Positions 41,120 to 49,724 of a stretch of DNA of 64,000 bases are shown here, piece by piece; the stretch's first letter is position 1, and each line of letters begins with the position of its first letter. The stretch is from Paenibacillus harenae (GTDB lineage: Bacteria > Bacillota > Bacilli > Paenibacillales > Paenibacillaceae): the NCBI RefSeq assembly GCF_030812415.1, contig NZ_JAUSST010000001.1, positions 62,001 to 126,000 on the forward strand. The letters are read 5' to 3'. The notes beneath the pieces are model-generated. The model searched no databases. It was not told the origin of the DNA and was given only the letters and a program-made list of their open reading frames with translations. A program made the position numbers and the translations under genes.

Positions 41120-42918
41120 GATAACAATCCCGCTCCTTTGGTTGTATCCTCTTCCGCCTTAGCCGCGACAAGGTCTGCCAGCTCAAGCAGCTTATTGCGC
41201 GCTTCTTCATAATAGAATCGATCCTCGACCAGTCTTATCCGATCCGCATAGCGGCTTGGAAGAGAGGCGATCAACAGGTCCGTTTCTTCCTCGAAATAAT
41301 AAATTTGCTTCGGCCTCGCTTTTTCGATCGTGCTCATGATCAGCTCTGAAGCATCTTCGTGGCCGAGACGGACGAGCGCCAGCAAAATCGTTGTCGTACG
41401 GTAGGTTGCGATGTTCGATTTAACATTGGCCTTGTTAAACAAGTAATCGACAACTTCCTTGTCCGGCTTGACGGCAAGCCTTGCGACAAGATCTTCTTCG
41501 TTCATTTTGACAAAACGGTGCACCCATCTGTCATCCCATACAATTGAGGGTTCGGGCTGCTGCACATTCTCAAGTGAATGACGGAGCTCATGCAACGGTC
41601 CCGGGACCCATTCATGGAACACCTGCAACAGTTGCTTCGCGGCAGGTCCCTTTCGATCATCCAAATAAGGTCTATAGGCTTCATAGGCGTCCGCAGGCTG
41701 CTCGAGCCTAATCGCTGCCTTGAACGAATAAGCGAGCAGATTCGGCCGCTTATGCCTAAGCTCATGAAGGAATGCCAGCGCCTGGGGATGCCCCGATTCC
41801 AGCAGCGCCTCGGCCGCTTCGCTCTGAATACGCGACGTCTCCGTGACGTCTATCGCGTCATCATTGAGCAATCTCATTAGAAAATCGCGCTCGGCCGCAT
41901 GTTCGTCCGGCGATCTCAGGCCGCCCAGAACCGCCAGCATCCGCTCCAGCCAGCTAACGCTCTTTCCATCAGCCGCCATCGCTCCGAGCAGCTCCTCGCC
42001 GAATGCCAGCACGCGCTCCTTCAGCTTTGGATTGCCGCTTCTGCGAATCGGTTCGGCCGCTATGGCGGTATCTTTCTTGACAAGCGCCTCCATCAGACGC
42101 TCCAACGCTTGCTCGCTGTCGCTATCGGATAACGCGAGCAAGGCAGCGCTTCTAATCTCCTTCTTGCGGTCTTGCGACAGCTCCAACAGCTTTTCCTCAA
42201 AATCGGAATCGTTAGCGGCTAAATGAATGGCGGCTATCCGTACAGGCTGCGAGCCTTCAAATGCCGCTTTACGAACAAGCTCCTTCGCTGCAGCCGTCTC
42301 TTCCTTGGACGTTAACCGATAAATGGCCGTCAGCTTGCGCGCATCCCCGCTCCCGCCTTGCAGATCGAAGCTCGCATGAAGCACGGGCAAGGCGCGCTGG
42401 CCGATCTTCGGCAGCACTTCCTCGGCCACGTATTCCGCGATTTCCGAATACGTATCTTCGAGTGCCGCGACGGCCGGAACAACCGTTCGCATATCCGCAA
42501 ACAAGCCATCGGCGTTCGCTTGGCGAATGGCCTCCAATCGGCCTGAGCCGCTGTTCGTCAATGCATCGATGACCGGTTGAAGCTTGCGATACGAAATGGC
42601 GGTAGGCGCTGTTTCCAAAGTGTCCTTCAAACCGATAGGACGCAGTTCTCCGGCTGCTTCCGCCGATCCTTGCGTATGTAAGATCGCATGGAGCAGCACG
42701 GATAGATCGAGCAGCTTCGTTGCCGCTTGGTCAGGCGAAGCGCCCAGTACGCCGCTCACCGTCTCGGCAACTTTCTTGAATACCGGCGCGGCTTCTCCGA
42801 GCCGTTCCAGCTTGGGAAGCATCGCTTCCAGCCGCAAGTCGTTAGGCGCAAGGGAGGCGCCAGCTATGAATAGTCGCCGCATGTCTTCGTGCAACTCGCG
42901 TAATAATGGTATGCTCAT
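41095..42918 (-). CDS. HEAT/ARM-repeat-like helical protein of the MoxR operon
   Basis: 607 residues, almost wholly alpha-helical with no membrane segment. Helix pairs resembling HEAT repeats are clearest at about 200-300 (KELVRKAAFEGSQPVRIAAIHLAAN, KKEIRSAALLALSDSD, EQALERLMEALVKKD) and again around 335-400. Such solenoids bind other proteins. AAAGGAG precedes ATG 42918. It lies between the SWIM protein and the MoxR ATPase and is probably a scaffold or substrate adaptor. I do not know a named family. Confidence 0.8.
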   Translation of the reverse strand: MSIPLLRELHEDMRRLFIAGASLAPNDLRLEAMLPKLERLGEAAPVFKKVAETVSGVLGASPDQAATKLLDLSVLLHAILHTQGSAEAAGELRPIGLKDTLETAPTAISYRKLQPVIDALTNSGSGRLEAIRQANADGLFADMRTVVPAVAALEDTYSEIAEYVAEEVLPKIGQRALPVLHASFDLQGGSGDARKLTAIYRLTSKEETAAAKELVRKAAFEGSQPVRIAAIHLAANDSDFEEKLLELSQDRKKEIRSAALLALSDSDSEQALERLMEALVKKDTAIAAEPIRRSGNPKLKERVLAFGEELLGAMAADGKSVSWLERMLAVLGGLRSPDEHAAERDFLMRLLNDDAIDVTETSRIQSEAAEALLESGHPQALAFLHELRHKRPNLLAYSFKAAIRLEQPADAYEAYRPYLDDRKGPAAKQLLQVFHEWVPGPLHELRHSLENVQQPEPSIVWDDRWVHRFVKMNEEDLVARLAVKPDKEVVDYLFNKANVKSNIATYRTTTILLALVRLGHEDASELIMSTIEKARPKQIYYFEEETDLLIASLPSRYADRIRLVEDRFYYEEARNKLLELADLVAAKAEEDTTKGAGLLSWIKSKVR

Positions 42919-42977
42919 CGTTAACTCCTTTGACCGGTTATTTGAATGTATAAGTTCGCATTGACGGCGGTTGGTGT

Positions 42978-44417
42978 CTAATAGAGTAATCGTATCGCTT
43001 CATCCTCGGCAATAAGCGCTAAAGGCTGCGCTTGCAGCCGGCCTGTATCCAACCGGTCCTCGAACATGACGAGAACGGCGCAGTCCGTCAAGCTTCCCTC
43101 CTGAATAAACGGCAGAAAGGATAAGGTTGGCTGTCCTATCGCCTCGATATGGCCGAGAGCAATACGTTTGCCCTGCTCATCTTCCATCGCATACCCGTCT
43201 TCCGTCTGCCCGATCCTTGCGGCATGCAGCAGCATGAACGGGTTTTTGTCCGAAAGCGGATTTTTTAGCACGTTTTTAATCGTTTTGAGCGCATCCGGGT
43301 ATGATTTGACGGCGTGCTGACGCACCGCTTGCCAATCGGCGGCTGACGTTTCCCGCAGCGTCATTTCCTCCCAGCGCGCCCTGCGATTCCATTCGCCCGG
43401 GTATACAGCCAGTTCCTTCGTCTGGACGATATGGAAGTAAGAGTCCTCTTCCTTAATAAACTTGGCGGCGCGGAACGGCCGATAGGTGCGAGTCGCCACA
43501 AGCTGGCCGTCATGCAGCTGCATCCAATAGCCTTCGTCGACGTATTCGCCGCGGGCCTGATCGCTGTAGGAACGGAAGCTAAGCTGGATTAATTCAACCT
43601 GTTCGCGAACTTGCCCCGCTTCTCTGAGCTCGGCGAATTGCCACGCATGCCCAAGCTTCTCCTCAAGCGCGCTATCCGTGCTTATAGCCATCTCGGGATC
43701 CGCGATTCTAGCGGTCAAGTAATCCCGGCCTCGCTTCAGAAGCGAATGCAAGGAAGTAAGCTGCTCAGCCGCCTCCACGTAGCCGGAAGAAGCGCTTTTC
43801 TCCGAACGGAGGCAATCGATCAGCTCGCGGAAGGACGCCTGCAGTCCGGGAACGAAATAATTGCCCAGTTGCTTCGCTTGCTCCTCATATTGGCGCAATG
43901 CCCTTGCGTCAGCAGCCGCTAAGCCTGAGGTTGCCAATTGCTTTAGCAGCTTCTCAGTCAGTTCTATGCCTTCAAGCTGTGCGGCGAGCTTCTTGGCCAA
44001 CGCGGACTTGTTCACCTTCCTCTTCGGCGACGCGCCATCGCCCGTAACGGCTGCCTCCTTCTTCTTCTCCTCGCGTTTTTCCGCCTTTTCCCGCTTCTCG
44101 GCGATGTCGCTCGGCAGCTCCGCAACGGAGAATGTCTGACCGGCTGCAGCTGCATACAGCAAACCTAAAATATGTTTGCACGGAAACTGCCTGCTCGGAC
44201 AGGAGCAGCGATAAACAGGCTGCTCCTGATGCATGAAATCCGCCGAACAGCGATAGGGCTCCTTGCCGCTGCCCTTGCATTCCCCGAACAGAAGCGTATC
44301 GTCTTTCGTTCGGTTCAGTATTGGAAAGCTATTTTTGCGAACGAGATCCTTGCCATTCTTAATGGATGCCGCGTTCAGTGCAATCGAATCTATATATGCC
44401 TCGGTTAATGCAACCAT
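42978..44417 (-). CDS. SWIM zinc-finger protein
   Basis: 479 residues from ATG 44417 (GAGGGG upstream). The SWIM motif CxC-x6-CxH is YRCSCPSRQFPCKHILG with Cys71, Cys73, Cys80 and His82, which should bind one zinc ion. A Lys/Glu-rich linker (about 105-150) and a long helical/beta C-terminal region follow. SWIM domains bind DNA or proteins. The gene is first in the operon and was noted in the original SWIM-domain work as a neighbour of MoxR and VWA genes. Role unknown. Confidence 0.9.
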   Translation of the reverse strand: MVALTEAYIDSIALNAASIKNGKDLVRKNSFPILNRTKDDTLLFGECKGSGKEPYRCSADFMHQEQPVYRCSCPSRQFPCKHILGLLYAAAAGQTFSVAELPSDIAEKREKAEKREEKKKEAAVTGDGASPKRKVNKSALAKKLAAQLEGIELTEKLLKQLATSGLAAADARALRQYEEQAKQLGNYFVPGLQASFRELIDCLRSEKSASSGYVEAAEQLTSLHSLLKRGRDYLTARIADPEMAISTDSALEEKLGHAWQFAELREAGQVREQVELIQLSFRSYSDQARGEYVDEGYWMQLHDGQLVATRTYRPFRAAKFIKEEDSYFHIVQTKELAVYPGEWNRRARWEEMTLRETSAADWQAVRQHAVKSYPDALKTIKNVLKNPLSDKNPFMLLHAARIGQTEDGYAMEDEQGKRIALGHIEAIGQPTLSFLPFIQEGSLTDCAVLVMFEDRLDTGRLQAQPLALIAEDEAIRLLY

Positions 44418-44491
44418 AATTCCCCTCGCTTGTCTGATTGGATTTCTCTTTACTTCCACAAAAGCGGGCCCGTTTCCTGCCGCAACGCAAT

Positions 44492-44518
44492 AACCCGAAC
44501 GGTTACGACCGTCCGGGT
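44492..44518 (-). terminator. Possible terminator or hairpin between thrC and the SWIM operon
   Basis: ACCCG-a-ACGGT pairs with ACCGT-c-CGGGT around TACGA. No strong T-run follows on the minus strand (TTATTG), so it may act weakly. Confidence 0.4.
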
Positions 44519-44565
44519 CCTCTCATTTATATGCAGGCTCATTTCAAAGTTATGCCATTGCGCGA

Positions 44566-45777
44566 CTACCCAAACAAATGTTCGGCAAACACTTCCTGTT
44601 CATATCGCTGCAAGGCATCTAAGTCTTTGAGCAGGTTGCCGGTCAAGAGACAGACGGCCGTCTCCTCCCGGTCAACGATGCCGCTTGCCGTTAGCTGCTT
44701 TAATCCGGCGAGCGAAGCGGCGGAAGCGGGCTCGCAGCCGATACCCGACCGGTCAATGACTGCCTTGGCTGCGAATATTTGCTCATCCGTCACCGAAACC
44801 GTGACGCCATCCGTAAAGGCTAACGTTCTAAGCGCCTTGCGCCAGCTTGGCGGATTGCCGATGTTCAAAGCGCTTGCTTCCGTCTTCGGCTTCTCGCAAG
44901 CAACGAGCGATTCGGCGCGCTGCTCGACCATCCGGTGGAACGGGCTTGCGCCTTCCGCTTGCACGACCGCCACGCGCGGCACCTTCTGAATAAGTCCCAG
45001 TGTCTTCAGTTCCTCCAGCCCTTTGCCTAAGGCAGCCGTATTGCTAAGCGCGCCGCCCGGCAGAACGATCCAATCCGGCAGCTCCCAGTTCATATATTGC
45101 GCAATCTCGAACACGATGCTCTTCTGGCCTTCGATGCGGAGCGGGTTGACGGAGTTGCACACGTACATCCCAAGCTCCTCGGCATGCTGCTCCAAATAAG
45201 CGAGGCCGTCATCGTACGTGCCCTTAAAGCGAACAAGCTTGCCGCCGTAAGCTATGGTCTGTCTTATTTTGCTTGCGGCAACGCCTTCCTCCGGCAAGTA
45301 GACATACGCTTCGCCTCCGGCTATCGCCGCATACATCGCCAGCGATGCCGACGTGTTGCCGGTTGACGAGCACGCGAAGCGGTTCATGCCCAGCCACCTG
45401 CCATGCGATACCGCAGCCGTCATCCCGTTATCTTTGAACGAGCCGCTTGGATTCTCGCTTAATGCCTTCAGCCATACGCCTCTTGCACCTGCGTATACTG
45501 CCCCTGTCGTTGAACGATATAGGCCGGTATTCCCCTCGTATTTCGTTACGATCTGCTCCAATGGCAGCTCGGGATGAATGAGCTCCTTATATCGCCATAC
45601 ACCTCCGGCAAGCGCCGACATACGGTCCGATAGCCGCTCGTGAAAGAGCGTCTTCAAATATTCGCCGTCGAGCCGCGCCAAATCTTGTTCAATCTGCAAT
45701 AATCCTCCGCAGCTGCATCTTGTCCGAGGTTTATACAAATCCCAACTTTTCGAGCATTCCGTGCAACATAGCTTCAT
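44566..45777 (-). CDS. thrC: Threonine synthase
   Basis: 403 residues. The N-terminus carries a zinc ribbon (CCTECSK...TRCSCGG, 4-24) seen in one ThrC group. The PLP-binding lysine is in ENPSGSFKDNGM and the phosphate-binding loop is CSSTGNTSASLA; a second Gly-rich segment is VLPGGALSNTAALGKG. It converts O-phosphohomoserine to threonine. AGGAGG lies before ATG 45777. It stands alone with a divergent LysR gene. With thrS elsewhere in the window under a T-box, threonine supply and charging are separately controlled; no T-box was seen before thrC. Confidence 0.93.
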   Translation of the reverse strand: MKLCCTECSKSWDLYKPRTRCSCGGLLQIEQDLARLDGEYLKTLFHERLSDRMSALAGGVWRYKELIHPELPLEQIVTKYEGNTGLYRSTTGAVYAGARGVWLKALSENPSGSFKDNGMTAAVSHGRWLGMNRFACSSTGNTSASLAMYAAIAGGEAYVYLPEEGVAASKIRQTIAYGGKLVRFKGTYDDGLAYLEQHAEELGMYVCNSVNPLRIEGQKSIVFEIAQYMNWELPDWIVLPGGALSNTAALGKGLEELKTLGLIQKVPRVAVVQAEGASPFHRMVEQRAESLVACEKPKTEASALNIGNPPSWRKALRTLAFTDGVTVSVTDEQIFAAKAVIDRSGIGCEPASAASLAGLKQLTASGIVDREETAVCLLTGNLLKDLDALQRYEQEVFAEHLFG

Positions 45778-45926
45778 AACTAACGCCTCCTATTGCTTGA
45801 TGAAGATCGGCTTGCAGCTTCTTCGCTTGAGGCTTACAATAATCGATAATGATTGATAAATATAATACATATAATTTCACTTATCATAAAAAAAATTTAT
45901 GCAAATCTAAGAGGAGGTCATTCCTG

Positions 45927-46814
45927 TTGAATCTACATGCGCTCAAGCTATTCCATACGGCTGCCCAGGAAGGCAGCGTCACTCGCGCTGCGGAACTGCT
46001 GCATATTAGCCAGCCTGCTGTCACCGTTCAAATTCGGAATCTGGAGAAAGAGATCGGAATGCCCCTTCTGCTGCCCAAAGGCAGAGGCATCATGCTTACG
46101 GAAGCGGGACAGTTTGTCGCCGATCAAGCTGGCCGTCTATTCGCGCTGGAAAGTGAGATCGAACGAGAAATAATCGATTTCAAGTCGGGATTAACCGGCA
46201 AGCTTCGTATCGCAGCTACCTACTTGCCCGCCAACTTCCTGCTGCCGCGCTGGATTGCCGTCTACAAGAGGGGGCGTGAAGGCGTGCAGGTACTGCTTCA
46301 AACCGCGAATGCTCAAGATGCGATGTTTCGGCTCGCCCATTATGAAGCCGATCTCGCCATCATCGGCGGCGGTATTGAGCCTGCACCGGGAATCGTCCGC
46401 AGCTTGCTCTTCGAAGATCAGATGTGGTTCGTTGCGCCTAAGGGCCATGCGCTTGCTAATAAGAGGGAAACGACGCTGGCCGAGGTTCTTCGGGAGCCGT
46501 TCATTATGCGCGAGGAAGGCAGCCGAACGCGAGAGATGCTGCTCGCGCTTTGCCGGACGGCTCGTCTCGCCCCTCCCCGTGCCGCGGTAGAATGGAACGG
46601 AATGAACGAAGCGGTTAGGGCGGTCAAGGCCGGAGTGGGACTTCTATTCGCCTCGGCATCGGAAGTTCGCGAGGATGTGGATCGCGGAGATGTATCATTT
46701 GTAAACGTTAGCGGCATTCATGCCGTTAATCCGATCGCTATTTATTATCGCGAGGGCGAGACGTTGTCTCAGCAAGCGCAGGCTTTTATTGAAATCGCAA
46801 AAAAAGGCAGCTAA
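45927..46814 (+). CDS. LysR-family transcriptional regulator (CysL/CbbR-like)
   Basis: 295 residues from TTG 45927, nine bases after GAGGAGG; this gives the typical LysR opening NLHALKLFHTAAQEGSVTRAA, whereas the upstream ATG at 45849 would add a basic non-LysR leader. The helix-turn-helix is LLHISQPAVTVQIRNLEKEIG and the co-inducer domain starts GKLRIAATYLPANFLLP. Divergent from thrC across 149 bp. TGATAA...TTATCA half-sites near 45858 and 45885 could be operators but are unproven. Ligand unknown. Confidence 0.9.
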   Translation: MNLHALKLFHTAAQEGSVTRAAELLHISQPAVTVQIRNLEKEIGMPLLLPKGRGIMLTEAGQFVADQAGRLFALESEIEREIIDFKSGLTGKLRIAATYLPANFLLPRWIAVYKRGREGVQVLLQTANAQDAMFRLAHYEADLAIIGGGIEPAPGIVRSLLFEDQMWFVAPKGHALANKRETTLAEVLREPFIMREEGSRTREMLLALCRTARLAPPRAAVEWNGMNEAVRAVKAGVGLLFASASEVREDVDRGDVSFVNVSGIHAVNPIAIYYREGETLSQQAQAFIEIAKKGS

Positions 46815-46871
46815 GCCTCATACGGTCATAGACGTGATCGTACGAGCTGAATAGCTGCCCTCTATTTTTTC
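46805..46871 (+). terminator. Terminator at the end of the LysR gene
   Basis: GGCAGCTA (including the TAA stop region) pairs with TAGCTGCC, enclosing an inner ACGGTCA/TGATCGT stem, then TCTATTTTTTC on the plus strand. Confidence 0.7.
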
Positions 46872-46875
46872 TATA

Positions 46876-47883
46876 TTACCAAGGCACATCTCCGATATTG
46901 TGCATAATGCGGTCGATCTCGGCAAGCTCGTCAGCCGTTAACGGCGCATGAGCGAGCGCCTTCACGTTCTCCTCGATTTGACTGACGCGGCTAACGCCGA
47001 TCAGCGCAGATGTAACGCCGCCTTCGCGCAGCGCCCAATTCAGCGCAAGCTGAGATAACGTCTGTCCGCGACCGGCTGCGAACTGCTCAAGCGCGCGGAA
47101 CTTCTGCACGCGCTCTGGCGTCAACGCGGCTGGTTTAAGGCTGCTCGCTTCCGGCGATTTGGATTCAAGCTCGATTCTGTCTACGTATTTGTTAGTCAGT
47201 TGGCCTCTGCCTAGCGGACAATATGCAATCGAACCTACACCCTCATCTTGCAAAATATGCTGCAAGCCATCCTCGATCCAGCGGTTAAGCATCGAATAGT
47301 TCGGCTGATGGATAAGGCATGGCGTGCCAAGCCGCTTCAAAATATCGATCGCCTGCTGTGTCTGCTCCGCGTTGTAGTTGGACAAGCCGACATATAGCGC
47401 TTTGCCGGATCTCACGGCATAATCGAGCGCGCCCATCGTTTCCTCGAGCGGCGTTTCCGGATCGGGACGATGCGAGTAAAAAATATCGACGTAGTCGAGC
47501 CCCATCCGCTGCAAGCTTCGGTCGAGGCTTGCCAGCAGGTTTTTGCGCGAACCCCATTCCCCGTAAGGACCTTCCCACATATAATAGCCGGCTTTCGTGG
47601 AGATCAGCATTTCATCGCGGTAAGGCACAAGATCCTTCTTATAAATGCTGCCGAACGTCTCTTCGGCTGAACCTGCCGGCGGACCGTAATTGTTCGCGAG
47701 GTCGAAGTGAGTGATGCCCAGATCGAATGCGCGCGTTACCATTGCTCTCGAGTTCTCCAGCGGCTGATTGCCGCCGAAATTCTGCCATAAGCCAAGCGAC
47801 AATGCAGGCAGTTTAATGCCGCTTCTGCCGCTCCGCTTGTATTCCATCTCCGAATAGCGGTCTTTGCTTGCTTTGTATGTCAT
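46876..47883 (-). CDS. Aldo/keto reductase (YghZ / glyceraldehyde-3-phosphate reductase type)
   Basis: 335 residues. The TIM-barrel AKR catalytic tetrad is visible: Asp60-Tyr65 region in HFDLANNYGPPAG, Lys in ISTKAGYYMW, and His in DIFYSHRPDPETP. NADPH-binding segments GLSNYNAEQTQQA and GVSRVSQIEENVKAL follow. The insertion YYMWEGPYGEWGSRKN is typical of the YghZ/MgrA group that reduces methylglyoxal and L-glyceraldehyde-3-phosphate. It is divergent from an AraC regulator, which may control it. Substrate uncertain. Confidence 0.92.
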   Translation of the reverse strand: MTYKASKDRYSEMEYKRSGRSGIKLPALSLGLWQNFGGNQPLENSRAMVTRAFDLGITHFDLANNYGPPAGSAEETFGSIYKKDLVPYRDEMLISTKAGYYMWEGPYGEWGSRKNLLASLDRSLQRMGLDYVDIFYSHRPDPETPLEETMGALDYAVRSGKALYVGLSNYNAEQTQQAIDILKRLGTPCLIHQPNYSMLNRWIEDGLQHILQDEGVGSIAYCPLGRGQLTNKYVDRIELESKSPEASSLKPAALTPERVQKFRALEQFAAGRGQTLSQLALNWALREGGVTSALIGVSRVSQIEENVKALAHAPLTADELAEIDRIMHNIGDVPW

Positions 47884-48012
47884 TATTCCAGCTCCTCGTT
47901 ATTGATCGTATCCATTTATTTCTCATGCAATAATGAAAACGATGATTTCCGTTACGCTTCAAAGTATACTTAGAAAGAAAGGCGATTGGAATGTCGACAA
48001 GAAAGTTTAATA

Positions 48013-48045
48013 TGGTATAATGCAAGTTACCTAAAACAAGTAACC
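48013..48045 (+). promoter_or_regulatory. Extended -10 promoter with direct repeats before the AraC gene
   Basis: TGG-TATAAT (48013-48021) is an extended -10. Just downstream CAAGTTACC (48023-48031) and CAAGTAACC (48037-48045) repeat directly with a 14-bp period, the kind of half-sites bound by AraC proteins; this would suit autorepression. Confidence 0.5.
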
Positions 48046-48071
48046 CAATACGGCCCCGGAGCTGATAACGA

Positions 48072-48890
48072 ATGAATGAACGATATGACCTGACATATTT
48101 CTATAGCGGCAAAGAGGCATGTTATCCCGGCTATACGTGGGGACCTGGCGTGAAGGACAGCTACAAGCTCGTATTCGTGCACGAAGGATGCGGTACTTAC
48201 TTCCTTAACGGCAAGCTGCATCATCTCCATAAGGGCCAAGGGTTTGTCGTATATCCGCATATGCTGCTCTGCATGAAGGCCGATGAAACCGATCCGTGGA
48301 CGCATTCCTGGCTAGCCTTCCACGGCGATTGCATCGAGTCATTGCTTGAGCAGGTGCATCTGACGAGAGAAGCCCCGGTCTTCGAGCTATCCGATTCAGC
48401 ATGGTACGATCCTTGGCTCGATCAGTTGCAGGCTGCTCATGCGATGAACCGCAACGGCGTTCTTGTGATCCATAGCCTGCTCTACCTTATCGTGGCGAGC
48501 TGGCTGGAGGAGCTTCTTGCTCCGATTATGCGGCAGCCTGCTCCAAGAGCGAAGGAGCTATACGTGAGGAAAGCAACCGAGTATATGAAGGCCAACTATT
48601 CGAACAAGCTTAGCATCACGGAACTGGCGAGCTGGATCGGCATTGACCGTATTTACTTATCCGCCTTGTTCAAGGAGCTTGGCCTGCAATCGCCGCAAGC
48701 TTATCTGCTGCAGCTCCGGATGGATAAAGCATGCGAGCTGATGCGCAATCCCGAACTGACTGTATCGGAAATTGCCCATTCCGTCGGCTATCAAGATCCG
48801 CTCCTCTTTTCGAAAATGTTCAAAAAACGAAAAGGCGCGTCGCCTTCCCATTATCGTCAAACGATGAAACATTCAAGTAACGTTCGATAA
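48072..48890 (+). CDS. AraC-family transcriptional regulator
   Basis: 272 residues. An N-terminal cupin-like ligand domain (about 1-100, PGYTWGPGVKDSYKLVFVHEG, LHKGQGFVVYPHMLLCMKAD) is followed by two helix-turn-helix motifs: SITELASWIGIDRIYLSALFKELG and TVSEIAHSVGYQDPLLFSKMFKKRKGASPSHYR in segments. The protein resembles sugar-responsive AraC regulators. Divergent from the aldo/keto reductase gene across 188 bp. Confidence 0.92.
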   Translation: MNERYDLTYFYSGKEACYPGYTWGPGVKDSYKLVFVHEGCGTYFLNGKLHHLHKGQGFVVYPHMLLCMKADETDPWTHSWLAFHGDCIESLLEQVHLTREAPVFELSDSAWYDPWLDQLQAAHAMNRNGVLVIHSLLYLIVASWLEELLAPIMRQPAPRAKELYVRKATEYMKANYSNKLSITELASWIGIDRIYLSALFKELGLQSPQAYLLQLRMDKACELMRNPELTVSEIAHSVGYQDPLLFSKMFKKRKGASPSHYRQTMKHSSNVR

Positions 48891-48923
48891 GGTGAGAGCT
48901 TATGCGCATTCCCGGGCTGACCG

Positions 48924-49631
48924 TCACTTATTCGATCTTATAATCCAAACGTAATGGATCAATCCTTTTATTTCATTATGGACACGCTTACTGCCATTTT
49001 TATATTTCCACCAGTTATCAGGTCGGGTTGTTCTGTCTAGAACAGGATGAAAACTATATTCAATCCATGGAGGTGCATACTTTTGAAGCGTTAAATGACA
49101 CCTGCGCATGTGGTAAAAAGCTGTACAAATCATTATACGATTTATGTTCAATAATCCGATGTAATGATCCAATACAAGCAATGATTCAATTACATTTTCC
49201 TTCGTATTAGTCGATTTAGTCTCCGCGATTATGTCTTTCTCGGGAACACCTCTCTCTAATGCCGTTTTCTTCATCGGTGCCGATTCAAAAAACTCACCGT
49301 TATATCCACCTGAAAACAGGATTTTTGACGAACGGCCTAAAAAATATTGCTTTACGGCCCCTGGCGTGCGGAACTTATTACCTGTGCGACTTGCAGGAAC
49401 AAAGATGCAATCGCACGGCTTTCCGTCATCGCTAATATTTTTAAACAGAATGTCATTTATCAACTTTTTAGAAATAACTTCTTGGTCCAATTCAGATAGA
49501 TACAATACTATCGCCACCATTCCTCCAGCTCTTTTTGAAAATTGTATGATTCTAGATAATAAGATTATTGGCGTAGCAGCGGCCATGAGGCCCAAAATAG
49601 CGGCTAAATGATGCAGCGAGAAAAGCAGCAT
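48924..49631 (-). CDS. YdcF/ElyC-type DUF218 protein, AT-rich
   Basis: Up to 235 residues. DUF218 marks are CDCIFVPASRTGNKFRTPGAVKQYF, ILFSGGYNGEFFES, ETKSTNTKENVIESL and the late HMRRCHLTLQKY. These proteins (YdcF, SanA, ElyC) have a Rossmann-like fold and roles near the envelope, but no clear reaction. The start is uncertain: ATG 49631 has no ribosome-binding site; ATG 49520 has GGAGG only one base away. The coding region is visibly more AT-rich than its neighbours, suggesting recent acquisition. It lies alone between two plus-strand genes. Confidence 0.75.
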   Translation of the reverse strand: MLLFSLHHLAAILGLMAAATPIILLSRIIQFSKRAGGMVAIVLYLSELDQEVISKKLINDILFKNISDDGKPCDCIFVPASRTGNKFRTPGAVKQYFLGRSSKILFSGGYNGEFFESAPMKKTALERGVPEKDIIAETKSTNTKENVIESLLVLDHYIGLLNINRIMICTAFYHMRRCHLTLQKYAPPWIEYSFHPVLDRTTRPDNWWKYKNGSKRVHNEIKGLIHYVWIIRSNK

Positions 49632-49724
49632 ATAAAAAAGCCAAATTCGCTACATTAATTCTGCCGCGTCGAGTGGTATGCTAGATTCAACGTTAATGAA
49701 ATGACTAGAGTGAGGCGGTTGATT

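Noticed and set aside
36488-44417. The MoxR/VWA operon as a known phage-defence system
   Set aside because: No nuclease, toxin or known defence domain was recognised; a conflict role remains only a hypothesis.
45778-45926. A T-box in front of thrC
   Set aside because: No GGTGGAACC core or terminator is present in this gap.
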